Of a DNA stretch of 64,000 bases, positions 7,599-16,678 are shown piece by piece. Numbering within the stretch: position 1 is the stretch's first letter; each line of letters opens with the position of its first letter. The notes under the pieces were generated by a model, which was not told the DNA's origin, ran no database searches, and saw only the letters and a program-made list of their open reading frames with translations. Position numbers and translations under genes: made by a program. Source of the stretch: DATARR01 sp034666985 (GTDB lineage Bacteria; Acidobacteriota; Thermoanaerobaculia; Multivoradales; UBA5704); the NCBI GenBank assembly GCA_034666985.1, contig JAXDKS010000053.1, forward strand, positions 1 to 64,000. Direction: 5' to 3'.

Positions 7599-9129
7599 GT
7601 ACGGTCTCCCGGTCCACTGTCCGGTCTGCCGTGGTCTGCTCGGGGCGCAGCAACGGCCCGGCCTCGCCCTTGTACTCCAGCCGTCCTGTGAGGATGCCCT
7701 GGAACTCCCGCAACTCGCGCCCGACCCTCAGGCCCTCGCTGGAGGTGCGCAGCTCGCGCACGCTGCGCTCGTGGTCGCCGGCGCGGCGCTTGACCACCGA
7801 CAGGGCCTTGCGGACCTCGCCGAGAGCCTCGAAGTAGCGCAGCAGCACCACCGTGTCGGCCAGGTAGGAGAGGTCCACGGGCGACTGCAAGGTCTCGCCC
7901 AGGATTCCCGCCTGGGCCATCACCATCAACGTCAGCACCCCCTGCTGGTTGAGGAAGGAGAGCAGCTCGTGCAGGTGCAGAATCAGGAAGCGTTCCTCCG
8001 GCATCGCGTGCTGGTAGCCGTTGAGGCTGTCGATGACCACCAGCCGCGTGCCCTGCTCGACGACGTTGCGCACCTGCTGGGCGAACTCGCCCGGAGCGAG
8101 CTCGGCGGGGTCCACCTGGCGGATCGAGAGCCGCCCTTCCTCCAGAGGCTGCCGCAGCTTCAGGCCCAGCCGCTCGGCGCGTCCGATCCAACTGTCCGGG
8201 CTCTCGTCGAAAGTATAGACGGCTACCGTCTCGCCCTGGCGGGTGGCGGCCGAGACGTACTGCGACGCCAGCGTCGACTTGCCGACGCCGGAGGGGCCGA
8301 GGAGCATGACGCTGCTGCCGCGGTCGAGGCCGCCCCCCAAGACGGCGTCGAGCTCAGGAAGGCCGCTCTCCAGCGGAGCCAGCGGGGAGCTGCGCTCGTG
8401 GTCCGCCGCCACCAGCCGGGGGAAGACCTCGAGGCCCCCGGTCCGGATGACATAGTCGTGATAGCCGTCGCGGAAGGGAATGCCGCGGACCTTCTGCACC
8501 CGCAGGCGCCGCCGCTGGCTGCCATAACCCGGCGCAGTCTGCTCGAACGCCAGCACGCCGTGGGTGAGGCTCTGGAGCTGGAAGTCGCCGGTGGTGGCGC
8601 CGGTGTAGTCGAGGAGCAGCACCGTGCAGCTCTGGCCGGTGAAGTAGTGCTTGAGGGCGAGGATCTGCCGCCGGTAGCGCAGCGAGTCGCGGGCCAGCAG
8701 CCGCATCTCGGAGAGGGAGTCGAAGACGACCCGCAGCGGCCGCACCCGCTCCACCGTATCCAGCACCGCGCGGGTGGTCTCCGACAGCTCCACCTCGGAA
8801 GGATGGAAGAGGGTGTACTGGGAGTCCGCCTTCAGGCTCTCCTCCGCCGTCTGCAGCTCGCAGATGGTGACGCCGTCGAGCGACCAGCCGTGGGAGGCCG
8901 CTACGTCCCGCAGCTCCTCTTCGGTCTCGGACAAGGTGGCATAGACCCCCGGCTCGCCGGCCGCGGCACCGGCAAGCAGGAATTGCAATGCCGTCGTCGT
9001 CTTGCCCGCTCCCGGGTCCCCCTCCAGCAGGTACATGCGGTTGATGGGGAAGCCGCCGCCCAGGATCTCGTCGAGCCCCTTCACCCCGGTGGAGGCCCGG
9101 GGAAAGTCCTTATAGATATGCGTGGCCAT
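7591..9129 (-). CDS. KaiC-like double-RecA ATPase
   Basis: This 512-residue protein has two KaiC/RadA-type domains. Walker A motifs are GDPGAGKT at 37-44 and GPSGVGKS at 278-285. Acidic catalytic-type motifs SETEEE (about 67-72) and FDES (307-310) follow each, and Walker B-like strands are LRVVFDSLS and RLVVIDSLN. It is the length of KaiC proper, but no kaiA or kaiB is nearby. Such KaiC-like proteins fused to or paired with histidine kinases are common in non-cyanobacteria and act as ATP-dependent signalling switches rather than proven clocks. The downstream hybrid kinase overlaps it by 8 bases. Confidence 0.9.
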   Translation of the reverse strand: MATHIYKDFPRASTGVKGLDEILGGGFPINRMYLLEGDPGAGKTTTALQFLLAGAAAGEPGVYATLSETEEELRDVAASHGWSLDGVTICELQTAEESLKADSQYTLFHPSEVELSETTRAVLDTVERVRPLRVVFDSLSEMRLLARDSLRYRRQILALKHYFTGQSCTVLLLDYTGATTGDFQLQSLTHGVLAFEQTAPGYGSQRRRLRVQKVRGIPFRDGYHDYVIRTGGLEVFPRLVAADHERSSPLAPLESGLPELDAVLGGGLDRGSSVMLLGPSGVGKSTLASQYVSAATRQGETVAVYTFDESPDSWIGRAERLGLKLRQPLEEGRLSIRQVDPAELAPGEFAQQVRNVVEQGTRLVVIDSLNGYQHAMPEERFLILHLHELLSFLNQQGVLTLMVMAQAGILGETLQSPVDLSYLADTVVLLRYFEALGEVRKALSVVKRRAGDHERSVRELRTSSEGLRVGRELREFQGILTGRLEYKGEAGPLLRPEQTTADRTVDRETVRA

Positions 9130-9245
9130 CGTCTCTTCGGCTCCATGATCTCCGGCGTGCGGTCCCTCGCCACAGAGGTCGCCCGGAGCGGGACCGATGC
9201 CGCTCGGGCCGAGAAATGCAAAATGGATACCGGGGGAAGAAAGGC

Positions 9246-9275
9246 GCGGAGCGGGAGTTGGTCCTCCCGCTCCGC
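9246..9275 (-). terminator. Hairpin downstream of the lysyl-oxidase-like gene
   Basis: A perfect 12-bp stem (gcggagcgggag at 9246-9257, complement at 9264-9275) encloses a 6-base loop. It starts 13 bases after the stop codon of the minus-strand gene ending at 9289. The pyrimidine tail on the minus strand is weak. Confidence 0.6.
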
Positions 9276-9288
9276 TGGAACGGAGGTC

Positions 9289-10125
9289 CTAGTGTTCGGG
9301 GGACTCTTTCGTCGAGACCGGGGAGCCGGCCTGGGGACCGTAGCCGCTGCGCCCCGGGTGGTCCGGGATGGTGATCAGGACCTCGCCGACGTTGTTGGTG
9401 TAGTTGGACTCCGCGAAGTTGTGGCACAGGCCGGTGGCAGGGTCGAGCGCCCGGCAGGGATTGTTGCGGTCCCCCTTGAACGGCGGGTTGGCGGTGATGC
9501 GGATGATGTAATCCCCCGGCGGGACCACCGGCTGGTTGTCACCACCGTCGAGCACGAAGAACTGGCCGCCGAGGGTGAAGACGTAGGTGTCCGACCAGCC
9601 GTGGCTGATCCCCTGGTTGCCGGCGAGGGTCAGGTTGCCGCACGACTTGTACTGCGCGGAGCGCGGCGCGGTGCCGTCGACCGAGGCCGGGACAGGATCC
9701 GTGTCGAGCATGCAGAAGCCGCGCTTGGCCGCCTTCCAGACGTGCCCTGTCCGCGGGTCGATCAGCTCGTACTTGGCATAGTTGCGGAAGTGGTAGTGCT
9801 GGTGGCAGGTGGCGAACTCGAACAGGCCGTCATTGGCCGCCACGTGGTCGGCGGGATTGCCGACGTAGACGTCCGCGGCGCCGATGTTGGGTGTGGTCAC
9901 CGTAAAGCGGATGAGGCGTCGGAGGCCGGGAGTGACTTCCCCTTCGATGACGCTGCAGAAATCCGCGGGCAGGTTCTCGTCGCGCACCACCCAGTTGTGC
10001 TGCAGGGTTACGGTGTCGACGATCAGGTCAGGCAGGTCTAGGGCCCGCGCCGGCGCGCCGGCGCCCAGGACGGTCAGGACGCCCAGGGCCAGGCAACTCG
10101 ACGCAAGAAATCTCCGTGTCTCCAT
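9289..10125 (-). CDS. Secreted lysyl oxidase homologue
   Basis: This 278-residue protein has a signal peptide (about 1-28) and a copper amine-oxidase domain of the lysyl oxidase family. The copper-binding histidines are His108, His110 and His112 in CHQHYH. The residues that form the lysine tyrosylquinone cofactor in animal enzymes appear to be conserved as Lys134 (AAKRGFC) and Tyr181 (WSDTY). Conserved cysteines are also present. Family members oxidise lysine side chains of extracellular proteins; the bacterial substrate is unknown. It has a good ribosome binding site (aaggag) and lies divergent from the large secreted nuclease gene. Confidence 0.85.
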   Translation of the reverse strand: METRRFLASSCLALGVLTVLGAGAPARALDLPDLIVDTVTLQHNWVVRDENLPADFCSVIEGEVTPGLRRLIRFTVTTPNIGAADVYVGNPADHVAANDGLFEFATCHQHYHFRNYAKYELIDPRTGHVWKAAKRGFCMLDTDPVPASVDGTAPRSAQYKSCGNLTLAGNQGISHGWSDTYVFTLGGQFFVLDGGDNQPVVPPGDYIIRITANPPFKGDRNNPCRALDPATGLCHNFAESNYTNNVGEVLITIPDHPGRSGYGPQAGSPVSTKESPEH

Positions 10126-10372
10126 CCGTTGCTCCTTCAGGGAAAGTCTCCACGCCCGTCTTGGACGGGAGATGGAATGCCGCCTTGCGGGGGGAATCCA
10201 CCCCTTAGAGTGCGCGCCGGGGGACGATGTGGGACGACCGCGACGAGCCCGTCACCAATCCGTCGCCCCATTTCGCTCCAGTTCGGGTTAAACTACCCTG
10301 TCAGCCAAAGCGTCCCGATCCGCCCGCTCGCCTGAGCCGGCCGAAGTACTCGATTCTCCGGAGGGTTTCTGC

Positions 10373-13300
10373 ATGCGCTTCGCCTCACGCCTCTCGCTCG
10401 TCTTCGTTGCTGCGCTGGTGCTCTGCCTGCCGGCAGCACCCGCCGCTGCCCAGTGCGTCAGCTTGACGACCCTCGGGTCGGCTTCCACGCAGAACTTCGA
10501 CACGCTCTCCAACGTGGCTGCCAGCACGACCAACAACCTGACGATCCCGGGGTGGTTCCTGACCGAGTCGGGAGGCGGCGCGCGGGACAACGAGCAGTAC
10601 GCCGTGGACACCGGCGCCAGCACGACGGGCGACATGTACAGCTATGGCGCCGCGGCCAGCACGGAGCGGGCCTTGGGCGAGTTGCGCAGCGGCACGCTCA
10701 TCCCTATCTTCGGCGCCTGCTACACCAACAACACCGGCTCGACGATCACCAGCCTGGCCGTCGCCTACAACGGCGAGGAGTGGCGTCTGGGCACGGCGGC
10801 GCGGACCGACCAGATCAACTTCGAATTCAGCACGAACGCCACGGACCTGGTGACCGGCACCTGGACGGGCGTCGCCGCCCTCAACTTCGTCACGCCGGAC
10901 ACCGCCACGACCGGAGCCAAGAACGGCAACGCCGCGGCCGACCGCACGGCGCTCTCCTCGACGATCACGTCGCTCAGCATCGCCAACGGGGCGACGTTCT
11001 GGATCCGCTGGACCGATACCGACGCCACCGGCGCCGACGACGGCTTGGCGGTCGACGACTTCTCCATCACCCCCCAGGCAGTGCCGCCGATCAATCTGAC
11101 GATCAACGATGTCTCCCTGAACGAGGGCAACGCCGGCACCACCAGCTTCACCTTCACGGTGAGCCTCTCGGCTCCCGCCGGGCCCGGCGGGGTGACCTTC
11201 GACATCGCCACCGCCGACGGCACGGCGACGCAGCCCTCCGACTACACGCTGAAGTCGCTGACCGGGCAGACGATCCCTGCGGGGAGCTCGACCTACAGCT
11301 TCACCGTCCTGGTCAACGGCGACACGACGCCTGAGACGAACGAGACCTTCTTCGTCAACGTCACCAACGTCACCGGCGCCGTCGTCACCGATGGCCAGGG
11401 GTTGGGCACGATCCAGAACGACGACGCCGCGCCCAACCTGACGATCAACGACGTTTCGCTGAACGAGGGCAACGCCGGTACCACGACCTTCACCTTCACG
11501 GTGAGCCTCTCGGCTCCGGCCCCGGCGGGCGGGGTGACGTTCGACATCGCCACCGCCAATGGCACGGCGACCCAGCCCAGCGACTACACCCAAAAATCGT
11601 TGACCTCGCAGACGATCCCCGCGGGGAGCTCGACCTACACCTTCGACGTCCTGGTCAACGGCGACACCATGCCGGAGACGGACGAGACGTTCTTCGTCAA
11701 CGTCACCAACGTCACCAACGCCATCGTGGTCGACGGCCAGGGCCTGGGCACGATCGTCAACGACGACATCACGTTCATTCACGACGTCCAGGGCAGCGGC
11801 GCCGCGACGCCGATCCCGGGCTCCACGGTGACGGTCGAGGGCATCGTCACCGCCGACTTCCAGGGGACCAACATCCAGGGCTTCTTCCTCCAGGAAGAGG
11901 ACGCCGACGCCGACGCCAATCCGGCGACCTCGGAAGGCATCTTCGTCTTCTGCGGCGGCTGCCCCACACCGGTCGCCGAGGGGCAGCGGGTCAAGGCCAC
12001 CGGCGTGGTCTCCGAGTTCAACCTCCTGACCGAGATCACGGCCTCCACCGCGCCCTCGGTGGTGGTCACCAATGCCGGCAACAACCTCGCCCAGGTGACC
12101 CCGGCGACGATCGACCTGCCCATCGTCGGCGTCGTCGACGACTACTACGAGGCGCGTGAAGGGATGAAGGTGACCTTCGTCGACACGCTCAGCGTGTCGG
12201 AGTACTTCGAGCTCGGGCGCTACGGCCAGATCATCCTCTATGAAGGCGGCCGCCCACGGCAGTTCACCGAGGCCAATCCGCCGAGCGTGGCCGGCAACGC
12301 CGCCTGGGCCGACACCCTCTCGCGCCGCAAGGTCATCCTCGACGACGACAACAACGCGCAGGAGTGGTACCTGACGACGTCCTCCCCGCCGGGACCGGCG
12401 GACGGCCTGCAGTACGTCTACTACCCGCGCGCCAACGGCGGCTTCTCGGTCGGTACGCAGGGGACCGACTTCTTCCGCGGCGGCGACCTGGTCAACGGGC
12501 TGACCGGAGTTCTGCACTGGTCGTTCGCGGGCCAGGCCGGCACCGACGCCTGGCGCATCCGTCCGACCGCGGCGAATCCGGCGACCTTCACCGTCACCAA
12601 CCCGCGCCCGGCGACGCCGCCTGCGGTCGGCGGCGCCATCAAGGCGGTGGGGATGAACCTCCTCAACTACTTCACGACGATCGACACCACGGCCAGCAAC
12701 ACCACCGGTCCTTGCGCCCCGAGCGGGACCCTGGACTGCCGCGGCGCCGACAGCGTCGCCGAGCTCAACCGTCAGCGCGCGCGGGCGGCGCTCGTCATCT
12801 GCACGCTGAACGCCGACATCTACGGCTTCGCGGAGCTGGAGAACACCACCCCGAGCGCCTCGATCACCGACCTGTTGGGGGCGGTGAACGCGAGTTGCGG
12901 CGGCGCGCATCCGTACGCCTTCGTGAATACCGGCGGCACGCTGGGCACCGACGCCATCCGGGTGCAGCAGATCTACCGCACCGGCATCGTGTCGCCGGTC
13001 GGCGCGCCCCTCTCCGACCTCGACCCCATCCACAGCCGGCCGCCGACAGCCCAGACCTATGACGTCGTCGACGCGGCCAACCCGGCCTTCGGGCAGCGCT
13101 TCACGGTCGTCATCAACCACTTCAAGTCCAAGGGCTCGAGCGCCGGCTTGCCCGGCGACGCCGACACCGGAGACGGCGCCGGTGCCTCCAACGCCACGCG
13201 GACCGCGCAAGCCAGCCGGCTCCTCACCTGGATCTCCAGTACTGTCGTCCCCGCCGCGGGCGACCCGGACGTCCTGCTCCTCGGCGACTTCAACGCCTAC

Positions 13301-16300
13301 GCCAAGGAGGATCCGGTCAACACGCTGATCGCCGGCGGGTACACGGATCTCGAGACGCTCTTCCATGGCGCCAACGCCTACTCCTATCTCTTCGATGGCC
13401 AGCTCGGCCACCTCGACTACGGCTTCGCCAGCGCGTCGCTGCTGCCGCAGGTCACGGGCGCCGACGCCTGGCACATCAACGCCGACGAGGTGGACCTCTT
13501 CGACTACAACGACGAGATCCGCGACACACCGGGCGAGGCGACCTTCGAGGAGAAGCCGGACGGCTCCGCCCTCGTGCCGCCGCGCGTCGTGTTCCAGCCG
13601 GGCACGCCCTACCGCGCTTCCGACCACGATCCCGTGCTCGTCGGCCTGTTCCAGGTCTCGGACGTCGCGATCACCAAGACCGACGGCGTGGTCACGGCGG
13701 TGCCCGGCGGCTCGGTGACCTACACCATCACAGCTTCGAACGCAGGGCCGGACCCGGTGACCGGCGGCACCGTCGCCGACACCTTCCCGGCCGTCCTCAC
13801 CTGCACCTGGACGTGCGTGGGCGCGGGGGGCGGCACGTGCACGGCCTCGGGCTCGGGCAACCTCAACGACACCGTCAACCTGCCGGTGGGCGGGAGCGTG
13901 ACCTATACGGCGACCTGCGCGATCAACGCCTCGGCGACCGGCTCGCTCACCAACACCGCGACGGTCTCGGGGGGTGCGGCGGGTGACTCCAATACGGGCA
14001 ACAACAGCGCGACTGATACCGACACGCTGACGCCGCAGGCGGACCTCGCGATCACCAAGACGGACGGAGTGACCACGGCCACGCCGGGCGGCTCGGTGAC
14101 CTACACCATCACGGCGTCCAACTCCGGGCCGAGCAATGCCACGGGCGCGACGGTAGCGGACACCTTCCCGGCCTCGCTGACCTGCACCTGGACGTGCGCG
14201 GGAGCCGGTGGCGGCACCTGCACGGCTTCGGGCTCGGGCAACCTCGGGGACACCGTCAACCTGCCGTCGGGCGGCAGCGTCACCTACACGGCGAGCTGCA
14301 CGATCTCGGCTTCGGCGACCGGCACGCTCTCCAACACGGCGACCGTGACGGCGCCGGGCGGAGTGACCGATCCGGCGCCGGGCAACAACTCGGCGACGGA
14401 CAGCGACACGCTGGCCGCGCAGTCGGATCTCGCGATCACCAAGACGGACGGTGTGACCACGGCCACGCCGGGCGGCTCGGTGACCTACACGATCACGGCA
14501 TCCAACTCGGGCCCGAGCAATGCCACGGGCGCGACGGTGACGGACACCTTCCCGGCCTCGCTGACCTGCACCTGGACGTGCTCGGGAGCCGGTGGCGGCA
14601 CCTGCACGGCTTCGGGCTCGGGCAACCTCGGGGACACGGTCAACCTGCCGTCGGGCGGCAGCGTCACCTACACGGCGAGCTGCACGATCTCGGCTGCGGC
14701 GACGGGCACGCTCTCCAATACGGCGACCGTGACGGCGCCGGGCGGGGTGACCGATCCGACGCCGGGCAACAACTCGGCGACGGACAGCGACACGCTGGCC
14801 GCGCAGTCGGACCTGTCGGTGACCAAGACGGACGGAGTGACCACGGCCACGCCGGGCGGCTCGGTGACCTACACCATCACGGCCTCCAACGCCGGGCCGA
14901 GCAATGCCACCGGCGCGACGGTGGCCGACACCTTCCCGGCCTCGCTGACCTGCACCTGGACCTGTGTGGGAGCCAGTGGCGGCACCTGCACGGCCTCGGG
15001 CTCGGGCAACATCGGGGACACGGTCAACCTGCCATCGGGCGGCAGCGTCACCTACACGGCGAGCTGCACGATCTCGGCTGCGGCGACGGGCACGCTCTCC
15101 AACACGGCGACCGTGACGGCGCCGGGCGGGGTGACCGATCCGACGCCGGGCAACAACTCGGCGACGGACAGCGACACGCTGGCTCCGCAGGCCGATCTTG
15201 CGATCACCAAGACGGACGGAGTGACCACGGCCACGCCGGGCGGCTCGGTGACCTACACGATCGTCGTCAGCAACGCCGGTCCCAGCGATGCGCCGGGCGG
15301 CGCCAGCATCTCCGACGTCTTCCCGGCCGCGCTGACCTGCACCTGGACCTGCGCCGGCGCGGGCGGCGGCGCCTGCAACGCCTCGGGCGCCGGTAACATC
15401 AGCGAGGCCATCTTCCTGCCCGCAGGCGGCAGCGTCACCTTCAACGTGCCGTGCACCGTCTCGCCGGCGGCCAGCGGCACGCTCTCCAACACGGCGACGG
15501 TAAGCATGATGCTGGGCGGGCCCACCGACCCCAACCCGGCCAACAACTCGGCGACCGACGTCGACACCCTCGGAGCGAGCGCCGACCTGTCGGTGACCAA
15601 GACGGACGGGGTGACCACGGCCACGCCGGGCGGCTCGTTGACCTACACGATCGTCGTCAGCAACGCCGGTCCCAGCGACGCGCCGGGCGGCACCATCGTC
15701 GCCGACACCTTCCCGGCGTCGCTCACCTGCACCTGGACCTGCGCGGGCGCGGGCGGCGGCGGCTGCGGTAACGCCTCGGGCGCGGGCAACATCGGCGAGG
15801 GCGTTAACCTGCCCGCCGGCGGGAGCGTCACCTACACCGTGTCGTGCACCGTCTCGCCGACGGCCACCGGCACGATCTCCAACACGGCGACGGTGAGCAT
15901 GATGCAGGGGGGGCCAACCGACCCGAACCCCGGCAACAACTCGGCGACCGACACCGACACGGTGAACCCGCCGCCGGGAGCCTCGGTTTCCGGCACCAAG
16001 ACGGCCTCCGGCCCCTTCACTCCGGGCAGCACGGTGACCTACACCGTGGTGCTCACCAACAATGGTCCCGGCGCGCAGGGCAACAACCCGGGCAACGAAT
16101 TCACCGACGTGCTGCCGGCGGGTCTCACCCTGGCCAGCGCCACGGCGACCTCCGGAACCGCGGCCACCGCCGCGAACACCGTCACCTGGAACGGCTCGCT
16201 CGCCGCGAACGCCTCGGTGACGATCACCATCACCGCCACCATCGACCCCAACCTCCCCGCGGGCACGTCGCTCACCAACCAGGGGACGATCTCCTTCGAC

Positions 16301-16501
16301 GCCAACGGCGACGGCACCAACGAGGCTACGGCCCAGACCGACGATCCAGGAGCCGCCGGCAGCGCCAATCCCACGTCGTTCGTGGTGGGAGGGGCTCCGA
16401 CGGTCGCCAACATTCCGACCCTCGACACGGTGGGGCTGGCCTTGCTGGCCCTGCTGCTGGCCCTGGGCGGGGCCGCGATGCTGCGGCGGCGTCGGGCGTA
16501 G
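10373..16501 (+). CDS. Giant secreted nuclease with Calx-beta and DUF11 repeats and IPTL-CTERM tail
   Basis: This 2042-residue protein begins with a signal peptide (1-27). A jelly-roll-like N-terminal region (about 30-238) is followed by two Calx-beta domains (about 240-350 and 355-465; NLTINDVSLNEGNAGT in both). Next comes an OB-type/lamin-tail-like region of ExeM/NucH nucleases (about 470-740). An endonuclease/exonuclease/phosphatase domain spans about 755-1092 (FAELEN, NHFKSKGS, LLGDFNAY, SDHDPVLVG). Six DUF11-like repeats of about 128 residues (1096-1865), one divergent DUF11 domain and a sorting tail at 2012-2042 (NIPTLD, hydrophobic helix, RRRR) complete it. The tail is the IPTL-CTERM signal handled by an exosortase-type system, implying export and surface processing. 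Its role is probably extracellular DNA degradation with adhesive repeats. The RBS is ggaggg. Confidence 0.92.
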   Translation: MRFASRLSLVFVAALVLCLPAAPAAAQCVSLTTLGSASTQNFDTLSNVAASTTNNLTIPGWFLTESGGGARDNEQYAVDTGASTTGDMYSYGAAASTERALGELRSGTLIPIFGACYTNNTGSTITSLAVAYNGEEWRLGTAARTDQINFEFSTNATDLVTGTWTGVAALNFVTPDTATTGAKNGNAAADRTALSSTITSLSIANGATFWIRWTDTDATGADDGLAVDDFSITPQAVPPINLTINDVSLNEGNAGTTSFTFTVSLSAPAGPGGVTFDIATADGTATQPSDYTLKSLTGQTIPAGSSTYSFTVLVNGDTTPETNETFFVNVTNVTGAVVTDGQGLGTIQNDDAAPNLTINDVSLNEGNAGTTTFTFTVSLSAPAPAGGVTFDIATANGTATQPSDYTQKSLTSQTIPAGSSTYTFDVLVNGDTMPETDETFFVNVTNVTNAIVVDGQGLGTIVNDDITFIHDVQGSGAATPIPGSTVTVEGIVTADFQGTNIQGFFLQEEDADADANPATSEGIFVFCGGCPTPVAEGQRVKATGVVSEFNLLTEITASTAPSVVVTNAGNNLAQVTPATIDLPIVGVVDDYYEAREGMKVTFVDTLSVSEYFELGRYGQIILYEGGRPRQFTEANPPSVAGNAAWADTLSRRKVILDDDNNAQEWYLTTSSPPGPADGLQYVYYPRANGGFSVGTQGTDFFRGGDLVNGLTGVLHWSFAGQAGTDAWRIRPTAANPATFTVTNPRPATPPAVGGAIKAVGMNLLNYFTTIDTTASNTTGPCAPSGTLDCRGADSVAELNRQRARAALVICTLNADIYGFAELENTTPSASITDLLGAVNASCGGAHPYAFVNTGGTLGTDAIRVQQIYRTGIVSPVGAPLSDLDPIHSRPPTAQTYDVVDAANPAFGQRFTVVINHFKSKGSSAGLPGDADTGDGAGASNATRTAQASRLLTWISSTVVPAAGDPDVLLLGDFNAYAKEDPVNTLIAGGYTDLETLFHGANAYSYLFDGQLGHLDYGFASASLLPQVTGADAWHINADEVDLFDYNDEIRDTPGEATFEEKPDGSALVPPRVVFQPGTPYRASDHDPVLVGLFQVSDVAITKTDGVVTAVPGGSVTYTITASNAGPDPVTGGTVADTFPAVLTCTWTCVGAGGGTCTASGSGNLNDTVNLPVGGSVTYTATCAINASATGSLTNTATVSGGAAGDSNTGNNSATDTDTLTPQADLAITKTDGVTTATPGGSVTYTITASNSGPSNATGATVADTFPASLTCTWTCAGAGGGTCTASGSGNLGDTVNLPSGGSVTYTASCTISASATGTLSNTATVTAPGGVTDPAPGNNSATDSDTLAAQSDLAITKTDGVTTATPGGSVTYTITASNSGPSNATGATVTDTFPASLTCTWTCSGAGGGTCTASGSGNLGDTVNLPSGGSVTYTASCTISAAATGTLSNTATVTAPGGVTDPTPGNNSATDSDTLAAQSDLSVTKTDGVTTATPGGSVTYTITASNAGPSNATGATVADTFPASLTCTWTCVGASGGTCTASGSGNIGDTVNLPSGGSVTYTASCTISAAATGTLSNTATVTAPGGVTDPTPGNNSATDSDTLAPQADLAITKTDGVTTATPGGSVTYTIVVSNAGPSDAPGGASISDVFPAALTCTWTCAGAGGGACNASGAGNISEAIFLPAGGSVTFNVPCTVSPAASGTLSNTATVSMMLGGPTDPNPANNSATDVDTLGASADLSVTKTDGVTTATPGGSLTYTIVVSNAGPSDAPGGTIVADTFPASLTCTWTCAGAGGGGCGNASGAGNIGEGVNLPAGGSVTYTVSCTVSPTATGTISNTATVSMMQGGPTDPNPGNNSATDTDTVNPPPGASVSGTKTASGPFTPGSTVTYTVVLTNNGPGAQGNNPGNEFTDVLPAGLTLASATATSGTAATAANTVTWNGSLAANASVTITITATIDPNLPAGTSLTNQGTISFDANGDGTNEATAQTDDPGAAGSANPTSFVVGGAPTVANIPTLDTVGLALLALLLALGGAAMLRRRRA
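13660..15970 (+). repeat. In-gene tandem repeat, period about 384 bp (six units)
   Basis: The DUF11 units recur every 378-390 bases. The units starting near 14041, 14425 and 14809 are almost identical at base level (shared blocks such as accaagacggacggagtgac and ggcacctgcacggcttcggg). This is much closer than protein constraint needs and suggests recent expansion or gene conversion. Copy number may vary between strains. Confidence 0.85.
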
Positions 16502-16520
16502 GCGAGACGAAGAACAAATA

Positions 16521-16560
16521 AGGGGGGAGGCGCCGCGTGTGCCTCCCCCTCTTTCTTTTG
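16521..16560 (+). terminator. Rho-independent terminator of the secreted nuclease gene
   Basis: Stem ggggggaggc at 16522-16531 pairs with gcctccccc at 16541-16549 across a 9-base loop. The T-rich tail ctctttctttt follows at once. It begins 20 bases after the stop codon. Confidence 0.85.
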
Positions 16561-16584
16561 AGAGCCATTTCATCCGAAACCGGC

Positions 16585-16590
16585 TATAAT
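16585..16590 (+). promoter_or_regulatory. Putative -10 box (TATAAT)
   Basis: A consensus TATAAT lies about 90 bases before the ATG at 16679 and directly after the preceding terminator. The -35 is not clear. It would give a leader of about 80 bases. Confidence 0.4.
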
Positions 16591-16678
16591 CCCTTCCAGC
16601 ATTCGCCGTAGAGGACAAGCAGGGCTGTCGCAGGTCCCGGCTTTCCGTGTTTCCCGAATCGCTTCTGGGAGGCCGAGC

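Noticed and set aside
6940..10041. Open frame of more than 1000 codons on the plus strand
   Set aside because: It is antisense to the hybrid kinase, KaiC-like and lysyl-oxidase genes, whose motifs are clear.
13660..15970. CRISPR-like regular repetition
   Set aside because: The period is 384 bases, the repeats are in frame within a gene and encode DUF11 domains; there are no spacers.
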